NCBI RefSeq assembly: GCF_001006805.1
Contig: NZ_LN811351.1
Coordinates: forward strand, 1 to 63,958
Direction: 5' to 3'
Length of the DNA: 63,958 bases
Origin: Microvirga massiliensis
GTDB taxonomy: Bacteria > Pseudomonadota > Alphaproteobacteria > Rhizobiales > Beijerinckiaceae
The notes below the pieces were generated by a model. It was not told the DNA's origin, ran no database searches, and worked only from the letters and a program-made list of their open reading frames with translations. Each line of letters opens with the position of its first letter. Position 1 is the stretch's first letter. Of this stretch, positions 54,028 to 61,520 are shown one piece after another. A program made the position numbers and the translations under genes.

Positions 54028-54733
54028 GGTGCATGACGTCTCTGCCGGATATCAGCGCGATATCGATATCCTGCGAGGCGTTTCCGTCACCGCGCGGCCC
54101 CGGCAGCTTACGACGATCATCGGCGCAAACGGCGTCGGCAAGTCGACGCTGCTGAAGACCATCATCGGGCAGCTGCGTCCTCATAAAGGTCGGATTGCCT
54201 ATGACGGCCATGACCTGGCGCAAATGCCGACCCGCGACCTCGTGCGGATCGGCATTGCATACGTCGCTCAGGGGCATGCCCTATTCAGGGACATGACGGT
54301 TGCCGAGAACATCGAGATGGCGACCTGGAGCTTCCGCCACGATCGGCCGCGGGCGAAAGCAGCCGTCGAGCGCGTATACGAGCGTGCCTCTTACCTCAGG
54401 ACCTTTGCCGGACGGCGAGCCGGACTGATGTCGGGCGGGCAGCAACGCCTCATGCAGCTCGAGCTCGCCCTGATGAGCGATCCCGGTCTGATCCTCATCG
54501 ACGAGCCGACCGTCGGACTCGATCCGAAGCGCGCGGGAGTGATGTACGACCATCTTCGCCGTCTCGTCGTCGAAGAGGGACGGACGATCCTCATGGTCGA
54601 TCAGAACGTCATCGCAGGCGTGGATGTCGCTGACTACATCTACGTTCTCGAACTCGGCACCAACAAGATCGAAGGCACGAAAGCGACCTTCGACGCAGAG
54701 TATCGCGACACCATTGCAGAGTGGCTGCTCTGA
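54017..54733 (+). CDS. livF: ABC transporter ATP-binding protein (LivF)
   Basis: A 238-residue ATPase. Walker A is GANGVGKST, the Q-loop is AYVAQGHALFRDMTVAENI, the signature is LMSGGQQRLMQLELALM, Walker B is LILIDEPTVGLDP, and the H-loop position has MVDQNV, where LivF proteins normally have Q rather than H. The ATG at 54017 overlaps livG by 11 bases. It ends the operon; the binding-protein gene lies convergent downstream. Confidence 0.92.
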   Translation: MQLEVHDVSAGYQRDIDILRGVSVTARPRQLTTIIGANGVGKSTLLKTIIGQLRPHKGRIAYDGHDLAQMPTRDLVRIGIAYVAQGHALFRDMTVAENIEMATWSFRHDRPRAKAAVERVYERASYLRTFAGRRAGLMSGGQQRLMQLELALMSDPGLILIDEPTVGLDPKRAGVMYDHLRRLVVEEGRTILMVDQNVIAGVDVADYIYVLELGTNKIEGTKATFDAEYRDTIAEWLL

Positions 54734-54756
54734 TTCCGCAGTATGCGCGCTGCCTA

Positions 54757-54830
54757 CTTCCGTCCTTGCGGGCCGCAGTCATCAAGCCTGATGCGGACCC
54801 ACTGTCGTCCTTGCGAGCTGCGGGCGGCGC
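54757..54830. repeat. Partial, degenerate copies of the dispersed repeat
   Basis: Two truncated half-units, CCGTCCTTGCGGGCCGCAG and TCGTCCTTGCGAGCTGCGGG, lacking the GAAGCAATC core. They sit just before an intact copy. Confidence 0.5.
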
Positions 54831-54854
54831 GCACAGCCCTTTCCCACCGCACTT

Positions 54855-54937
54855 CCGTCCTTGCGAGCCGCAGGCGAAGCAATCTACCCGTCGACGGATG
54901 CGCTCCTGGATGGCTTCACTGCGTTCGCCATGACGGG
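54855..54937. repeat. Dispersed palindromic intergenic repeat
   Basis: A well-kept copy: GTCCTTGCGAGCCGCAGGCG, AAGCAATCTACCCGTCGACG, CGCTCCTGGATGGCTTCACT, then CGTTCGCCATGACGG. It lies in the 353-base gap between the convergent livF and binding-protein genes; the rest of the gap holds half-repeats and the terminator at 55031-55061. Confidence 0.82.
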
Positions 54938-55030
54938 GTGGTATGAGGACAGGGGACCACTGCCGGAGACGGAAGTAGACGCCGGACCCGCTCCCGTCAT
55001 TGCTGCATTGTGCGTTTTTCATGAGCGCGA

Positions 55031-55061
55031 AGAAAAACCCCGCCGTCCGACAGCGGGGTTT
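55031..55061 (-). terminator. Rho-independent terminator of the Liv-type binding protein
   Basis: On the minus strand a 9-bp stem AAACCCCGC/GCGGGGTTT with a nine-base loop is followed by TTTTTCTT. It starts 26 bases after the stop of the substrate-binding-protein gene. This is the clearest classical terminator in the window. Confidence 0.85.
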
Positions 55062-55086
55062 CCGGTGCCTCAGAGCAGAAATCGCG

Positions 55087-56301
55087 TCATGGCTTCAGGA
55101 TCAGCTTATCGACCGTCGCCTGGGAGCGCGGCCAGAGGATAGCTGCGTCCGCCGGGGTCTGGTTCGGCTTGGTGTACTGGATGACGAAGATCGGCACCTC
55201 CGGCCATTGCTGGAACTTCCAGGCGGGTTCTTCCGTCTGCGGGAAGTAGATGGTTCCGCGAGTCCCCTCCCATTTCAGGTCGCGCAGGGCTTTCTGGATC
55301 GCGACCCGATCGGCACTGCCGGCCTTCTTGATTGCTTCGGCAACCACCATAATGCCGTCGTAGCCTTCCATCGAGACGGCGTTGGCCGGACGCTTGAATT
55401 TGGCTTCGAACGCCTTGGTGAAGGAGCGTGACAGGGGAGTGTCGGGCCTGCCAGGAAGCCCGGCGGGATTCGCGATCACTCCGACCCCTCCCTCTCCGAC
55501 GACGTTCCAGAATTCCGGTTCGAGGGCATCCGACCCGGCCGCGAAAATGGCCGTCGTCTTGCTCGGAGCGATGCCAAGATCGTAGGCTTGGCGGAGCATC
55601 AGGAGAAGGTTGGAACCCGTGAAGCCCGCAACGATGAGATCGGGTTGCGGATTCGCCCGCTTCAGCTGAAGGAACTGCGGGGTGAAGTCGCTGACTGTCC
55701 GCTCCGCCGTGAACGACGTTACTTTCGCTCCGGTGTCCTTGAGGTTCTTCGTGAAGACGTCGATGATCCCGAAACCCCAATCCGAATTCTCGGCAATGAT
55801 CGCGATGTTCTTGAAGCCGACCTCTTTCACCCAGTCTGCGGCGATGGAGTAGACGAGCGAATTTGCAACGGTGATCCGGAAGACCTGCGGGATCTTCGCC
55901 CCGGTGACCGCATCCGCCCAGCATTCGTCGGCTATGAAGGCCATGTCGTATTTCTTCGCCAAGGGGCCGACGGCAGTGCAGACGGCGCTGTGCGCCGCAC
56001 CGGTCATTGCAACGACCTCCTCCTTCGAGGCTAGCCGCTCGAAGGCTGCGATTCCCTTCTCGGGAACCCCGGAGGTGTCCTCGACGACGACTTCGACCTT
56101 CTTGCCCAGAAGACCGCCATTGGCGTTGATCTCGTCGACTGCGATCGCCATGCCGTCCCGAAGGGATTCACCATTCTGAACGCCTCCCGGGGGCGAAAGA
56201 GGTGCAAGGCCTCCGATCTTGATCGTCTCCTGCGCAGCTGCAGGGCCAAGAGCCGCGAGAGCCGCGATAGCTGCGGCCGTTGCCAGCCTGATGATGGTCA
56301 T
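55087..56301 (-). CDS. ABC transporter substrate-binding protein (LivJ/LivK family)
   Basis: A 404-residue periplasmic binding protein of the type 1 leucine-binding fold. The signal peptide (RLATAAAIAALAALGPAAAQ) is cleaved near residue 24. The mature part opens with ETIKIGGLAPLSPPGG and has AVDEINANGGLLGKKVEVVVED, diagnostic for the family. It is the likely partner of the LivHMGF genes that converge on it, although the two units do not share a transcript. ATG at 56301 has GGAGGAG upstream and is preferred over one at 56322. The ligand is unknown; such proteins bind amino acids, amides, urea or aromatic acids. Confidence 0.9.
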   Translation of the reverse strand: MTIIRLATAAAIAALAALGPAAAQETIKIGGLAPLSPPGGVQNGESLRDGMAIAVDEINANGGLLGKKVEVVVEDTSGVPEKGIAAFERLASKEEVVAMTGAAHSAVCTAVGPLAKKYDMAFIADECWADAVTGAKIPQVFRITVANSLVYSIAADWVKEVGFKNIAIIAENSDWGFGIIDVFTKNLKDTGAKVTSFTAERTVSDFTPQFLQLKRANPQPDLIVAGFTGSNLLLMLRQAYDLGIAPSKTTAIFAAGSDALEPEFWNVVGEGGVGVIANPAGLPGRPDTPLSRSFTKAFEAKFKRPANAVSMEGYDGIMVVAEAIKKAGSADRVAIQKALRDLKWEGTRGTIYFPQTEEPAWKFQQWPEVPIFVIQYTKPNQTPADAAILWPRSQATVDKLILKP

Positions 56302-56445
56302 GTCTTGCTCTCCTCCGAGCATTCCCGCCCCGTATGGGTGGGGCGACGAACTTCATGATCAATCAGGAGGCTGTGACGCGCAATGAGATCCCGCGGGACA
56401 TTCCATGGTGTTCAGGGCGATCCGGCGGGACAGGCCGGGTGCCCA

Positions 56446-57636
56446 TCAAACCCGGTCCAGCGCCTCGATGAGATCGTCGATCAGATCGTCTTCGTGCTCG
56501 AGGCCGATGGACAAGCGCACGAGCCCCTCCGAGACGCCCATTTCGAGACGTTCCTTAGGCGTGAAGCGCTGGTGGGTCGTCGTGGCAGGATGTGTGATCA
56601 GGCTCTTCGCATCGCCGAGATTGTTCGAGATCCTGATCAGGTGAAGTGCATTCAGGAACCGGAAGGCGCCGGCCTTTTCGCCGGCAATCTCGAGGGCGAT
56701 GAGCGTTGATCCGCCGCTCATCTGCCTCGCGATGATGTCCGCTTGTGGGTGATCGGGCCGGCCAGGATAGATGAGTCGCTTGACCTTGGGATGACCTGCG
56801 ATCGCATCGGCGACCCTGCCGGCGGTCGCAGTCTGTCGCTCGATGCGCAGCGACAGGGTTTCGAGGCTCTTCAGCAGCACCCAGGCATTGAAGGGCGACA
56901 TCGCCGGCCCGGTCTGGCGGAGCAGAGTATGGACATGGTTCTGGATGAACTCGTTCGAGCCCAGAATCACGCCGCCCAGGCAACGCCCTTGTCCGTCGAT
57001 GTGCTTTGTTGCGGAATACACGACGCAATCCGCCCCCAGGGCGAGGGGCTTCTGCCAGACGGGCGTGGAGAACACGTTGTCGACGACCAGCGTGGCGCCG
57101 ACCTCGCGCGCGATCCCGGCAACGGCCGCGATATCGATGACCTCCAGCGTCGGATTTGCAGGACTCTCGAGGAAGAGCACCTTCGTTTCGGGGCGCAGGG
57201 CTGCCCTCCACTCGGCCAGGTTGGTGCCGTCGACCAGAGTGGATGCGACGCCGAAACGAGGCAGCAACTCGGCGATCACATAGCGGCAGGAACCGAACAG
57301 GGCGCGAGCTGCGACCACGTGATCCCCGGCCCTTAGGAGGCCCATCAGGGCTGTCGTCACCGCAGCCATGCCCGATGCCGTTGCCCGGGCGGCTTCGGCG
57401 CCCTCGAACGCCGCGATGCGCTTCTCGAACATGGAGACGGTCGGATTCGAGAACCGGGCGTACAGGAAACCAGGACTCTCGCCCTTGAAGCGCGCTTCGC
57501 ATTCTTCGGCGCTGGCATAGACATGGCCCTGCGTCAGGAACAAGGCCTCGGAGGTCTCGCCAAACTCTGACCGCAGGATGCCCTCATGAACGAGGCGGGT
57601 TTCGGGGCGGTAACCTGGAGGGGAATGGTCGGTCAT
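56446..57636 (-). CDS. metZ: O-succinylhomoserine sulfhydrylase
   Basis: A 396-residue Cys/Met metabolism PLP enzyme that makes homocysteine directly from O-succinylhomoserine and sulfide. The PLP lysine is in VYSATKHIDGQGR (about 211); the N-terminal active-site tyrosine lies in YARFSNPT, with ASGMAAV and FLESPANPTLEV also present. The H-I-D-G-Q-G-R stretch after the lysine is typical of MetZ rather than cystathionine gamma-synthase. ATG at 57636 has GAGGAG upstream. It is divergent from a sulfur-linked ABC operon across about 220 bases. Confidence 0.92.
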   Translation of the reverse strand: MTDHSPPGYRPETRLVHEGILRSEFGETSEALFLTQGHVYASAEECEARFKGESPGFLYARFSNPTVSMFEKRIAAFEGAEAARATASGMAAVTTALMGLLRAGDHVVAARALFGSCRYVIAELLPRFGVASTLVDGTNLAEWRAALRPETKVLFLESPANPTLEVIDIAAVAGIAREVGATLVVDNVFSTPVWQKPLALGADCVVYSATKHIDGQGRCLGGVILGSNEFIQNHVHTLLRQTGPAMSPFNAWVLLKSLETLSLRIERQTATAGRVADAIAGHPKVKRLIYPGRPDHPQADIIARQMSGGSTLIALEIAGEKAGAFRFLNALHLIRISNNLGDAKSLITHPATTTHQRFTPKERLEMGVSEGLVRLSIGLEHEDDLIDDLIEALDRV

Positions 57637-57695
57637 GTGTGCGCTCCTCGTCGAGATGGCTTGCCACTCGCCGAGTCATTGCACAACAGGACATT

Positions 57696-57730
57696 TCACG
57701 TAATTAGGTGTGATTTGAAATAAATCACGT
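57696..57730. promoter_or_regulatory. Inverted and direct repeats between metZ and the divergent ABC operon
   Basis: A 7-bp inverted repeat GTGATTT-n5-AAATCAC (57710-57728) is flanked by two direct copies of TCACGT (57696-57701 and 57725-57730), 29 bases apart, about three helical turns. The AT-rich block stands out sharply from its surroundings. It is a good place for a regulator acting on both genes, perhaps one that senses sulfur or methionine supply. Confidence 0.45.
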
Positions 57731-57736
57731 TTTGAA

Positions 57737-57765
57737 TTGACATTTTGCTTCCGAGACCCAACATG
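57737..57765 (+). promoter_or_regulatory. Possible promoter of the ABC-DsrE operon
   Basis: A perfect TTGACA (57737-57742) is followed after 17 bases by AACATG, a weak -10. It lies just downstream of the repeat at 57696-57730 and about 96 bases before the substrate-binding-protein ATG. Confidence 0.3.
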
Positions 57766-57860
57766 CCGGTAGACGGCGTCGGACCGACGACCTCGTGCGC
57801 GTCCGACAACCGACGGCTTCGTCGCGCGTTGTCGGGTGATGACCTCACGAGGAGGGGACC

Positions 57861-58919
57861 ATGGGCTGCTGCGACCAACCATTCACTTTCGAGCCGGAAC
57901 AGGGTGGGGGCGATCCTCCGAAGCTCAGCCGTCGCGGTCTCCTGAAAGGGGCCGGCGCGGCAGCCGGCGCGCTGGCGACCCTCGGTGGCCGGGCCGCTGC
58001 CCAGGCCAAGCCGATCAAGCTCGCCTTTTGCAGCCAGCTTCTCTGCGTCGTTCCTTACGAGGTCGCCCGCGCCGGCGGTCACTTCGCGAACGAAGGGCTC
58101 GATGTCGAGCTGGTCTATACCCGCGGCGGGAATGCCGCGATGCAGTCTCTCGTTGGCTCGGCCGTGGATTACGCGGCCACCTCGCTCGATGTGGCCCTCC
58201 AGGCTTATGTCCGTGGAGCCGATATCCGGCGCTTTGCGACGACGGGGCGTCTGCCGCTCTTTGCCATCGCAACGGCACCGCGCCGCGCGGACGAGATCCA
58301 GCGGATCGAGGATCTTGCGGGCCGGACGGTCGGGGTCTCCGCTCTCGGCAATGCGGACCATGCCCTGATGCTGTACCTGCTCCGGCGGGCCAATGTCGAT
58401 CCGACCAAGGTGCAATTCGCGACGCTGGGCCCGAACCTTCTCGAGGCCCTTCGTCAGGGGCAGGTCGATGCGGGGCTCGTGCAGGAGCCGGCGCTGACGC
58501 TGGTGCAGAAAGCCGGCGGCCGTGTGCTCATGAACGCAATGGACTCGAAGGACGCGGAACGCTTCCTCGGCGGTTCCTACGAGTTCATGGGCGTGGCGGT
58601 CCGCACGCCGGAAATCCCGGCCCGGCGGGAGGAAATGGAGAAGCTCGCGCGGGCCCTGCGAAACGGTCTGCAGGCCCTACAGGCGATGTCCCCGGAGGAC
58701 CTCGTCAAGGCTCTGCCCCGCGAGCTCACGACCGGAGCGGACGTCAGTGAATTGCGAGAGGTGATCGCACGCTACCGGGGTTCGCTCTACCCGACGTCGG
58801 TCGCCATCGATCTCGAAGCCTCGAACCGTGTGGCTGAAAGCCTGAAGGTCGCGGGCCTCATCCCGCAGGGCGCGAATACGACGGGCCTATACGACACATC
58901 CATCGTGGGAGCAGGTTGA
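57861..58919 (+). CDS. ABC transporter substrate-binding protein (NMT1/SsuA-like, Tat-exported)
   Basis: A 352-residue protein with a twin-arginine signal (LSRRGLLKGAGAAAGALATL, about 22-42) and an AxA cleavage site. The mature part begins KPIKLAFCSQLLCVVPYEVA and has GLDVELVYTRGGNAAMQSL, the nitrate/sulfonate/aliphatic-sulfur binding pattern. An unusual CC pair lies at residues 3-4 in the cytosolic n-region, and two cysteines sit early in the mature protein. Tat export suggests a folded or cofactor-bound form. It is the first gene of an operon with ATPase, permease and DsrE-like protein. Confidence 0.87.
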   Translation: MGCCDQPFTFEPEQGGGDPPKLSRRGLLKGAGAAAGALATLGGRAAAQAKPIKLAFCSQLLCVVPYEVARAGGHFANEGLDVELVYTRGGNAAMQSLVGSAVDYAATSLDVALQAYVRGADIRRFATTGRLPLFAIATAPRRADEIQRIEDLAGRTVGVSALGNADHALMLYLLRRANVDPTKVQFATLGPNLLEALRQGQVDAGLVQEPALTLVQKAGGRVLMNAMDSKDAERFLGGSYEFMGVAVRTPEIPARREEMEKLARALRNGLQALQAMSPEDLVKALPRELTTGADVSELREVIARYRGSLYPTSVAIDLEASNRVAESLKVAGLIPQGANTTGLYDTSIVGAG

Positions 58920-59683
58920 TGCTGCGTGCGCAGAAGGTAACTCTTTCCTATGGGGCCGAGCCGGTCCTCGAGGGAGCCAGCCTCTCGGTCGATGCCGGTC
59001 AGTTCGTGAGCCTCGTGGGCCCTTCGGGCTCGGGGAAGAGCAGCCTTTTGCGCGCCATCATGGGGCTGCAGGAGATCTCGTCCGGCCGGATCGAAACCAC
59101 TGGTTTGGAAGAGGGGCAGATCGGCATCCTGTTCCAGGATGACGCGCTGCTGCCATGGCGCACGGCGATCGAGAACGTCGCGCTCGGCTTGCGCCTTCGC
59201 GGGAAGGACAGCCGCGAGGCCGCCGAGGAGGCCCGAGCATGGCTCGATCGGCTCGGGCTTGCCGGACTCGGCGGACGCTATCCTCGCGAACTCAGCGGCG
59301 GCCAGCGAAAGCGCGTCGCTCTCGCACAGGTGCTCGCCCGGAAGCCGCGCCTGCTCCTGATGGACGAGCCCTTCGCCTCGCTCGATGCGATTGTGCGCGC
59401 ACGCGTCACGCAGGACGTTGTCGACCTCGTCGAGAGCGAGGGCATCGGCGTGCTTCTCGTCACGCACGATCTCGAGGAGGCCATTGCCCTCTCGGACGTG
59501 GTGTATCTGCTGTCGAATGGGCCTCGGGCTCACATCTCACACAGCTACACGGTTCGCATTCCGCGACCCCGCAACCTCGTGAAGGCGAGGGCGCATCCGA
59601 GCTTCGCGCCTCTTTACGAACGCCTCTGGTCCGATCTCTCCGAGGTCGTCGATGGGCCGCGGGAGATCCGCGAGGCGGCATGA
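58919..59683 (+). CDS. ABC transporter ATP-binding protein (SsuB/TauB type)
   Basis: A 254-residue ATPase. Walker A is VGPSGSGKSS, the Q-loop is LFQDDALLPWRTAIENV, the signature is ELSGGQRKRVALAQVLA, Walker B is LLLMDEPFASLD, and the H-loop is VTHDLEEA. The Q-loop phrase DDALLPW is typical of the sulfonate/taurine/nitrate group. Its ATG (58919) overlaps the stop of the binding-protein gene by one base. Confidence 0.92.
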   Translation: MLRAQKVTLSYGAEPVLEGASLSVDAGQFVSLVGPSGSGKSSLLRAIMGLQEISSGRIETTGLEEGQIGILFQDDALLPWRTAIENVALGLRLRGKDSREAAEEARAWLDRLGLAGLGGRYPRELSGGQRKRVALAQVLARKPRLLLMDEPFASLDAIVRARVTQDVVDLVESEGIGVLLVTHDLEEAIALSDVVYLLSNGPRAHISHSYTVRIPRPRNLVKARAHPSFAPLYERLWSDLSEVVDGPREIREAA

Positions 59684-59731
59684 TTCCGGCGGCAACGCTG
59701 CGCTCACCACGTGATCACTGAACGGAAACAC

Positions 59732-60484
59732 ATGAGCTTTCTCGATCGAGTCTGGATCCGGCAGCTTGCCGCTCTCGTTGTCGCGCTCGCGATCTGGGAG
59801 GCCGCGGGGCGCGCCGGGTGGCTCAATCCACTTTATGCGCCGGCCCCGAGCCAGATCGGCTTCGCGCTCTTCGATCTGTTCACGCAGGGCAATATCTGGC
59901 CGCATCTCGAAGCAACCTTCGGGGCTGCACTCGGTGGGCTGATTCTCGGCATCGCCGTCGGCGTTGTGCTCGGTGCTGCAGCAGCGCTCATTCCTATTGT
60001 TGCGGAGTTGCTCGAACCCGTCATGATGATGCTCAATGCGGTGCCTCGCGTCGTGCTGGCGCCGCTCTGCGTCGTCTGGTTCGGCATCGGATTGGGCTCC
60101 AAGATCGCGCTGGCCTTCGTGCTCGTAGCCGTCCTCGTGTTCTTCACCGTCTATACGGGCATCAAGCAGGTGGATCGCCGCCTCGTCGAACGCGTCCGCA
60201 CCCTGGGCGGCGGCCGGTGGACGATCCTGCGCGAAGTCTACCTGCCGTTCGTCACGGCCTGGATCATGGGCAACCTCAAGGTCGCCGTCGGCTTCGCCTT
60301 CACGGGCGCCGTCGTGGGCGAATTCGTGGGCGCGAGCCGAGGTCTCGGCTATCTCCTGTCCTTTGCGCAGAGCACCTACAACTCGGCCTTGATGTTAGCG
60401 CTGGTCTTCCTGATCATGGCCTTCGTGCTCGCGATCTTCGCCGCGGCCGGAAAGCTCGAGCAGCGCCTGCTCCGCTGGCGGTGA
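59732..60484 (+). CDS. ABC transporter permease (SsuC/TauC type)
   Basis: A 250-residue permease with about six membrane helices and the coupling motif VRTLGGGRWTILREVYLPFV (about 154-173), which contacts the ATPase. GAVVGEFVGASRGLGYLL follows, a hallmark of this subclass. ATG at 59732 is chosen over a GTG at 59711. It completes the importer. Confidence 0.91.
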   Translation: MSFLDRVWIRQLAALVVALAIWEAAGRAGWLNPLYAPAPSQIGFALFDLFTQGNIWPHLEATFGAALGGLILGIAVGVVLGAAAALIPIVAELLEPVMMMLNAVPRVVLAPLCVVWFGIGLGSKIALAFVLVAVLVFFTVYTGIKQVDRRLVERVRTLGGGRWTILREVYLPFVTAWIMGNLKVAVGFAFTGAVVGEFVGASRGLGYLLSFAQSTYNSALMLALVFLIMAFVLAIFAAAGKLEQRLLRWR

Positions 60485-60514
60485 AGCCCGCGTGGCATCA
60501 CGAGGAGATTCATG

Positions 60515-60892
60515 ATGAAGGTTGCCTATGTGTTCGCCACGCCCAATGCCGCGACCTACAAGCTCGCGACGATGATCCTTCCTCAGCTCGAGAAAGGCAT
60601 TCACGGGGCGGACGTCGTCGGCATGATGTTCTTCGACGACAACCTGTTCTGCCTCCGACAGGGAGATCCAGTCGGTGAACGTCTCGCGAGGATCGCAAAG
60701 GAGAAGAACATTCTTCTGATGGTGTGCGATCAATGTGCCGTCCAGCGCAATGTAGCCGAAGGCACCTTCGAGATGTGCGGCACAGGCTCGGTCACCGCAA
60801 AGGGCCTCGTCGACGGCGTTGTGGCCGGGTGCTTTCCGCAACTCTACGGCGCTCTAGCCGGCAGCCCGCCGGATTACGTCATCACGCTGTGA
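60515..60892 (+). CDS. DsrE/DsrF-like family protein
   Basis: About 125 residues of the DsrE sulfur-relay fold. Cysteines sit in LFCLRQGD, LMVCDQCAVQRN, FEMCGTGS and VAGCFP; the middle pair lies where DsrE proteins carry their sulfur-accepting cysteine. DsrE/TusD-type proteins bind sulfur as a persulfide in the cytosol. It is the last gene of an ABC operon, 30 bases after the permease, and faces metZ, so a role in handling an imported sulfur (or selenium) compound is likely. The ATG at 60515 has GAGGAG seven bases upstream; 60512 is the alternative. Confidence 0.8.
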   Translation: MKVAYVFATPNAATYKLATMILPQLEKGIHGADVVGMMFFDDNLFCLRQGDPVGERLARIAKEKNILLMVCDQCAVQRNVAEGTFEMCGTGSVTAKGLVDGVVAGCFPQLYGALAGSPPDYVITL

Positions 60893-60958
60893 TGACAATT
60901 GCGATTGCTTTCTCCGTCGTGGTGAGTCGCCGCAATCCAGCCTGACGCGGATCCACTT

Positions 60959-61038
60959 CGTCATTGCGAGCCGCAGGCGAAGCAATCTACCCTTCGATCC
61001 GTGCGCTGTTGAATCGCTTCGCTCCTCTCGCAGTAACG
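60959..61038. repeat. Dispersed palindromic intergenic repeat
   Basis: A copy reading GTCATTGCGAGCCGCAGGCG, AAGCAATCTACCCTTCGATC, TTGAATCGCTTCGCTCC, then TCGCAGTAACGG. It lies in the 343-base gap at 60893-61235 between convergent genes. Confidence 0.82.
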
Positions 61039-61098
61039 GAAGTGCGCTCGGAGTCTACTTCCGTTACCGGTGTTAGTCCTCGCGCTCTTATGCCCTCT

Positions 61099-61181
61099 TC
61101 GTCATTGCGAACGAAGTGAAGCAATCCAGGAGCGCGTCCGTCCACGGGTAGATTGCTTCGCCTCTGGCTCGCAAAGACGAC
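61099..61181. repeat. Dispersed palindromic intergenic repeat
   Basis: A copy reading GTCATTGCGAACGAAGTGAA, GCAATCCAGGAGCGCG, CCACGGGTAGATTGCTTCGC, then GGCTCGCAAAGACGA. It follows the previous copy after 60 bases. Nothing else is recognisable in this gap. Confidence 0.82.
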
Positions 61182-61235
61182 AGTGCGGCGGGAGGGCTGT
61201 GCATTACGCCTACGGCACACTATAGCGAACTCGGA

Positions 61236-61520
61236 CTAACCCGCGGCAACAGCCTCGCGCACGTCGGCCTCGGTGACCTCCTCGAGCGGCTTCGAGATCT
61301 TGCAGGCCCGTGTGCGCTGACCTGGAACCATCACGAGGATGATCGTTTCGATGCCGGGGCAGGAGGCATCCCGGCAGACGATCTCGTTCACGGAAACGCT
61401 TGCAGTACCACCGAGCACCGCAGCCGCCCATTCGCGGATCTGCGCAATAGCTCCAGTTTCGGCTCGCCGCGGTCGGAACGCGCCGAGCCACGTCCGCCAA
61501 CCGCTCGCTTCACTCCTCAT
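61236..61520 (-). CDS. Small conserved-looking protein with CxxxxC motif, function unknown
   Basis: A 94-residue soluble protein that I do not recognise with certainty. The core is VNEIVCRDASCPGIETIILV (about 44-63), with cysteines at 49 and 54, followed by a basic segment RTRACKISKPLEEVTEADVREA with a third cysteine at 73. The pattern suggests a small metal or persulfide site. Similar small proteins are sometimes labelled nitrate reductase without good reason. The ATG at 61520 overlaps the WD40 stop by one base, so it is translationally coupled to the WD40 and CobW genes upstream. Confidence 0.7.
   Translation of the reverse strand: MRSEASGWRTWLGAFRPRRAETGAIAQIREWAAAVLGGTASVSVNEIVCRDASCPGIETIILVMVPGQRTRACKISKPLEEVTEADVREAVAAG

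Noticed and set aside
57637..57860. A SAM-II-type riboswitch in front of metZ
   Set aside because: Methionine genes of alphaproteobacteria often carry one, and GTGATTTG occurs here. However, the GTGATTT pairs fully with AAATCAC as a simple hairpin, and the downstream GCTAAA-type pseudoknot strand is missing on both strands.
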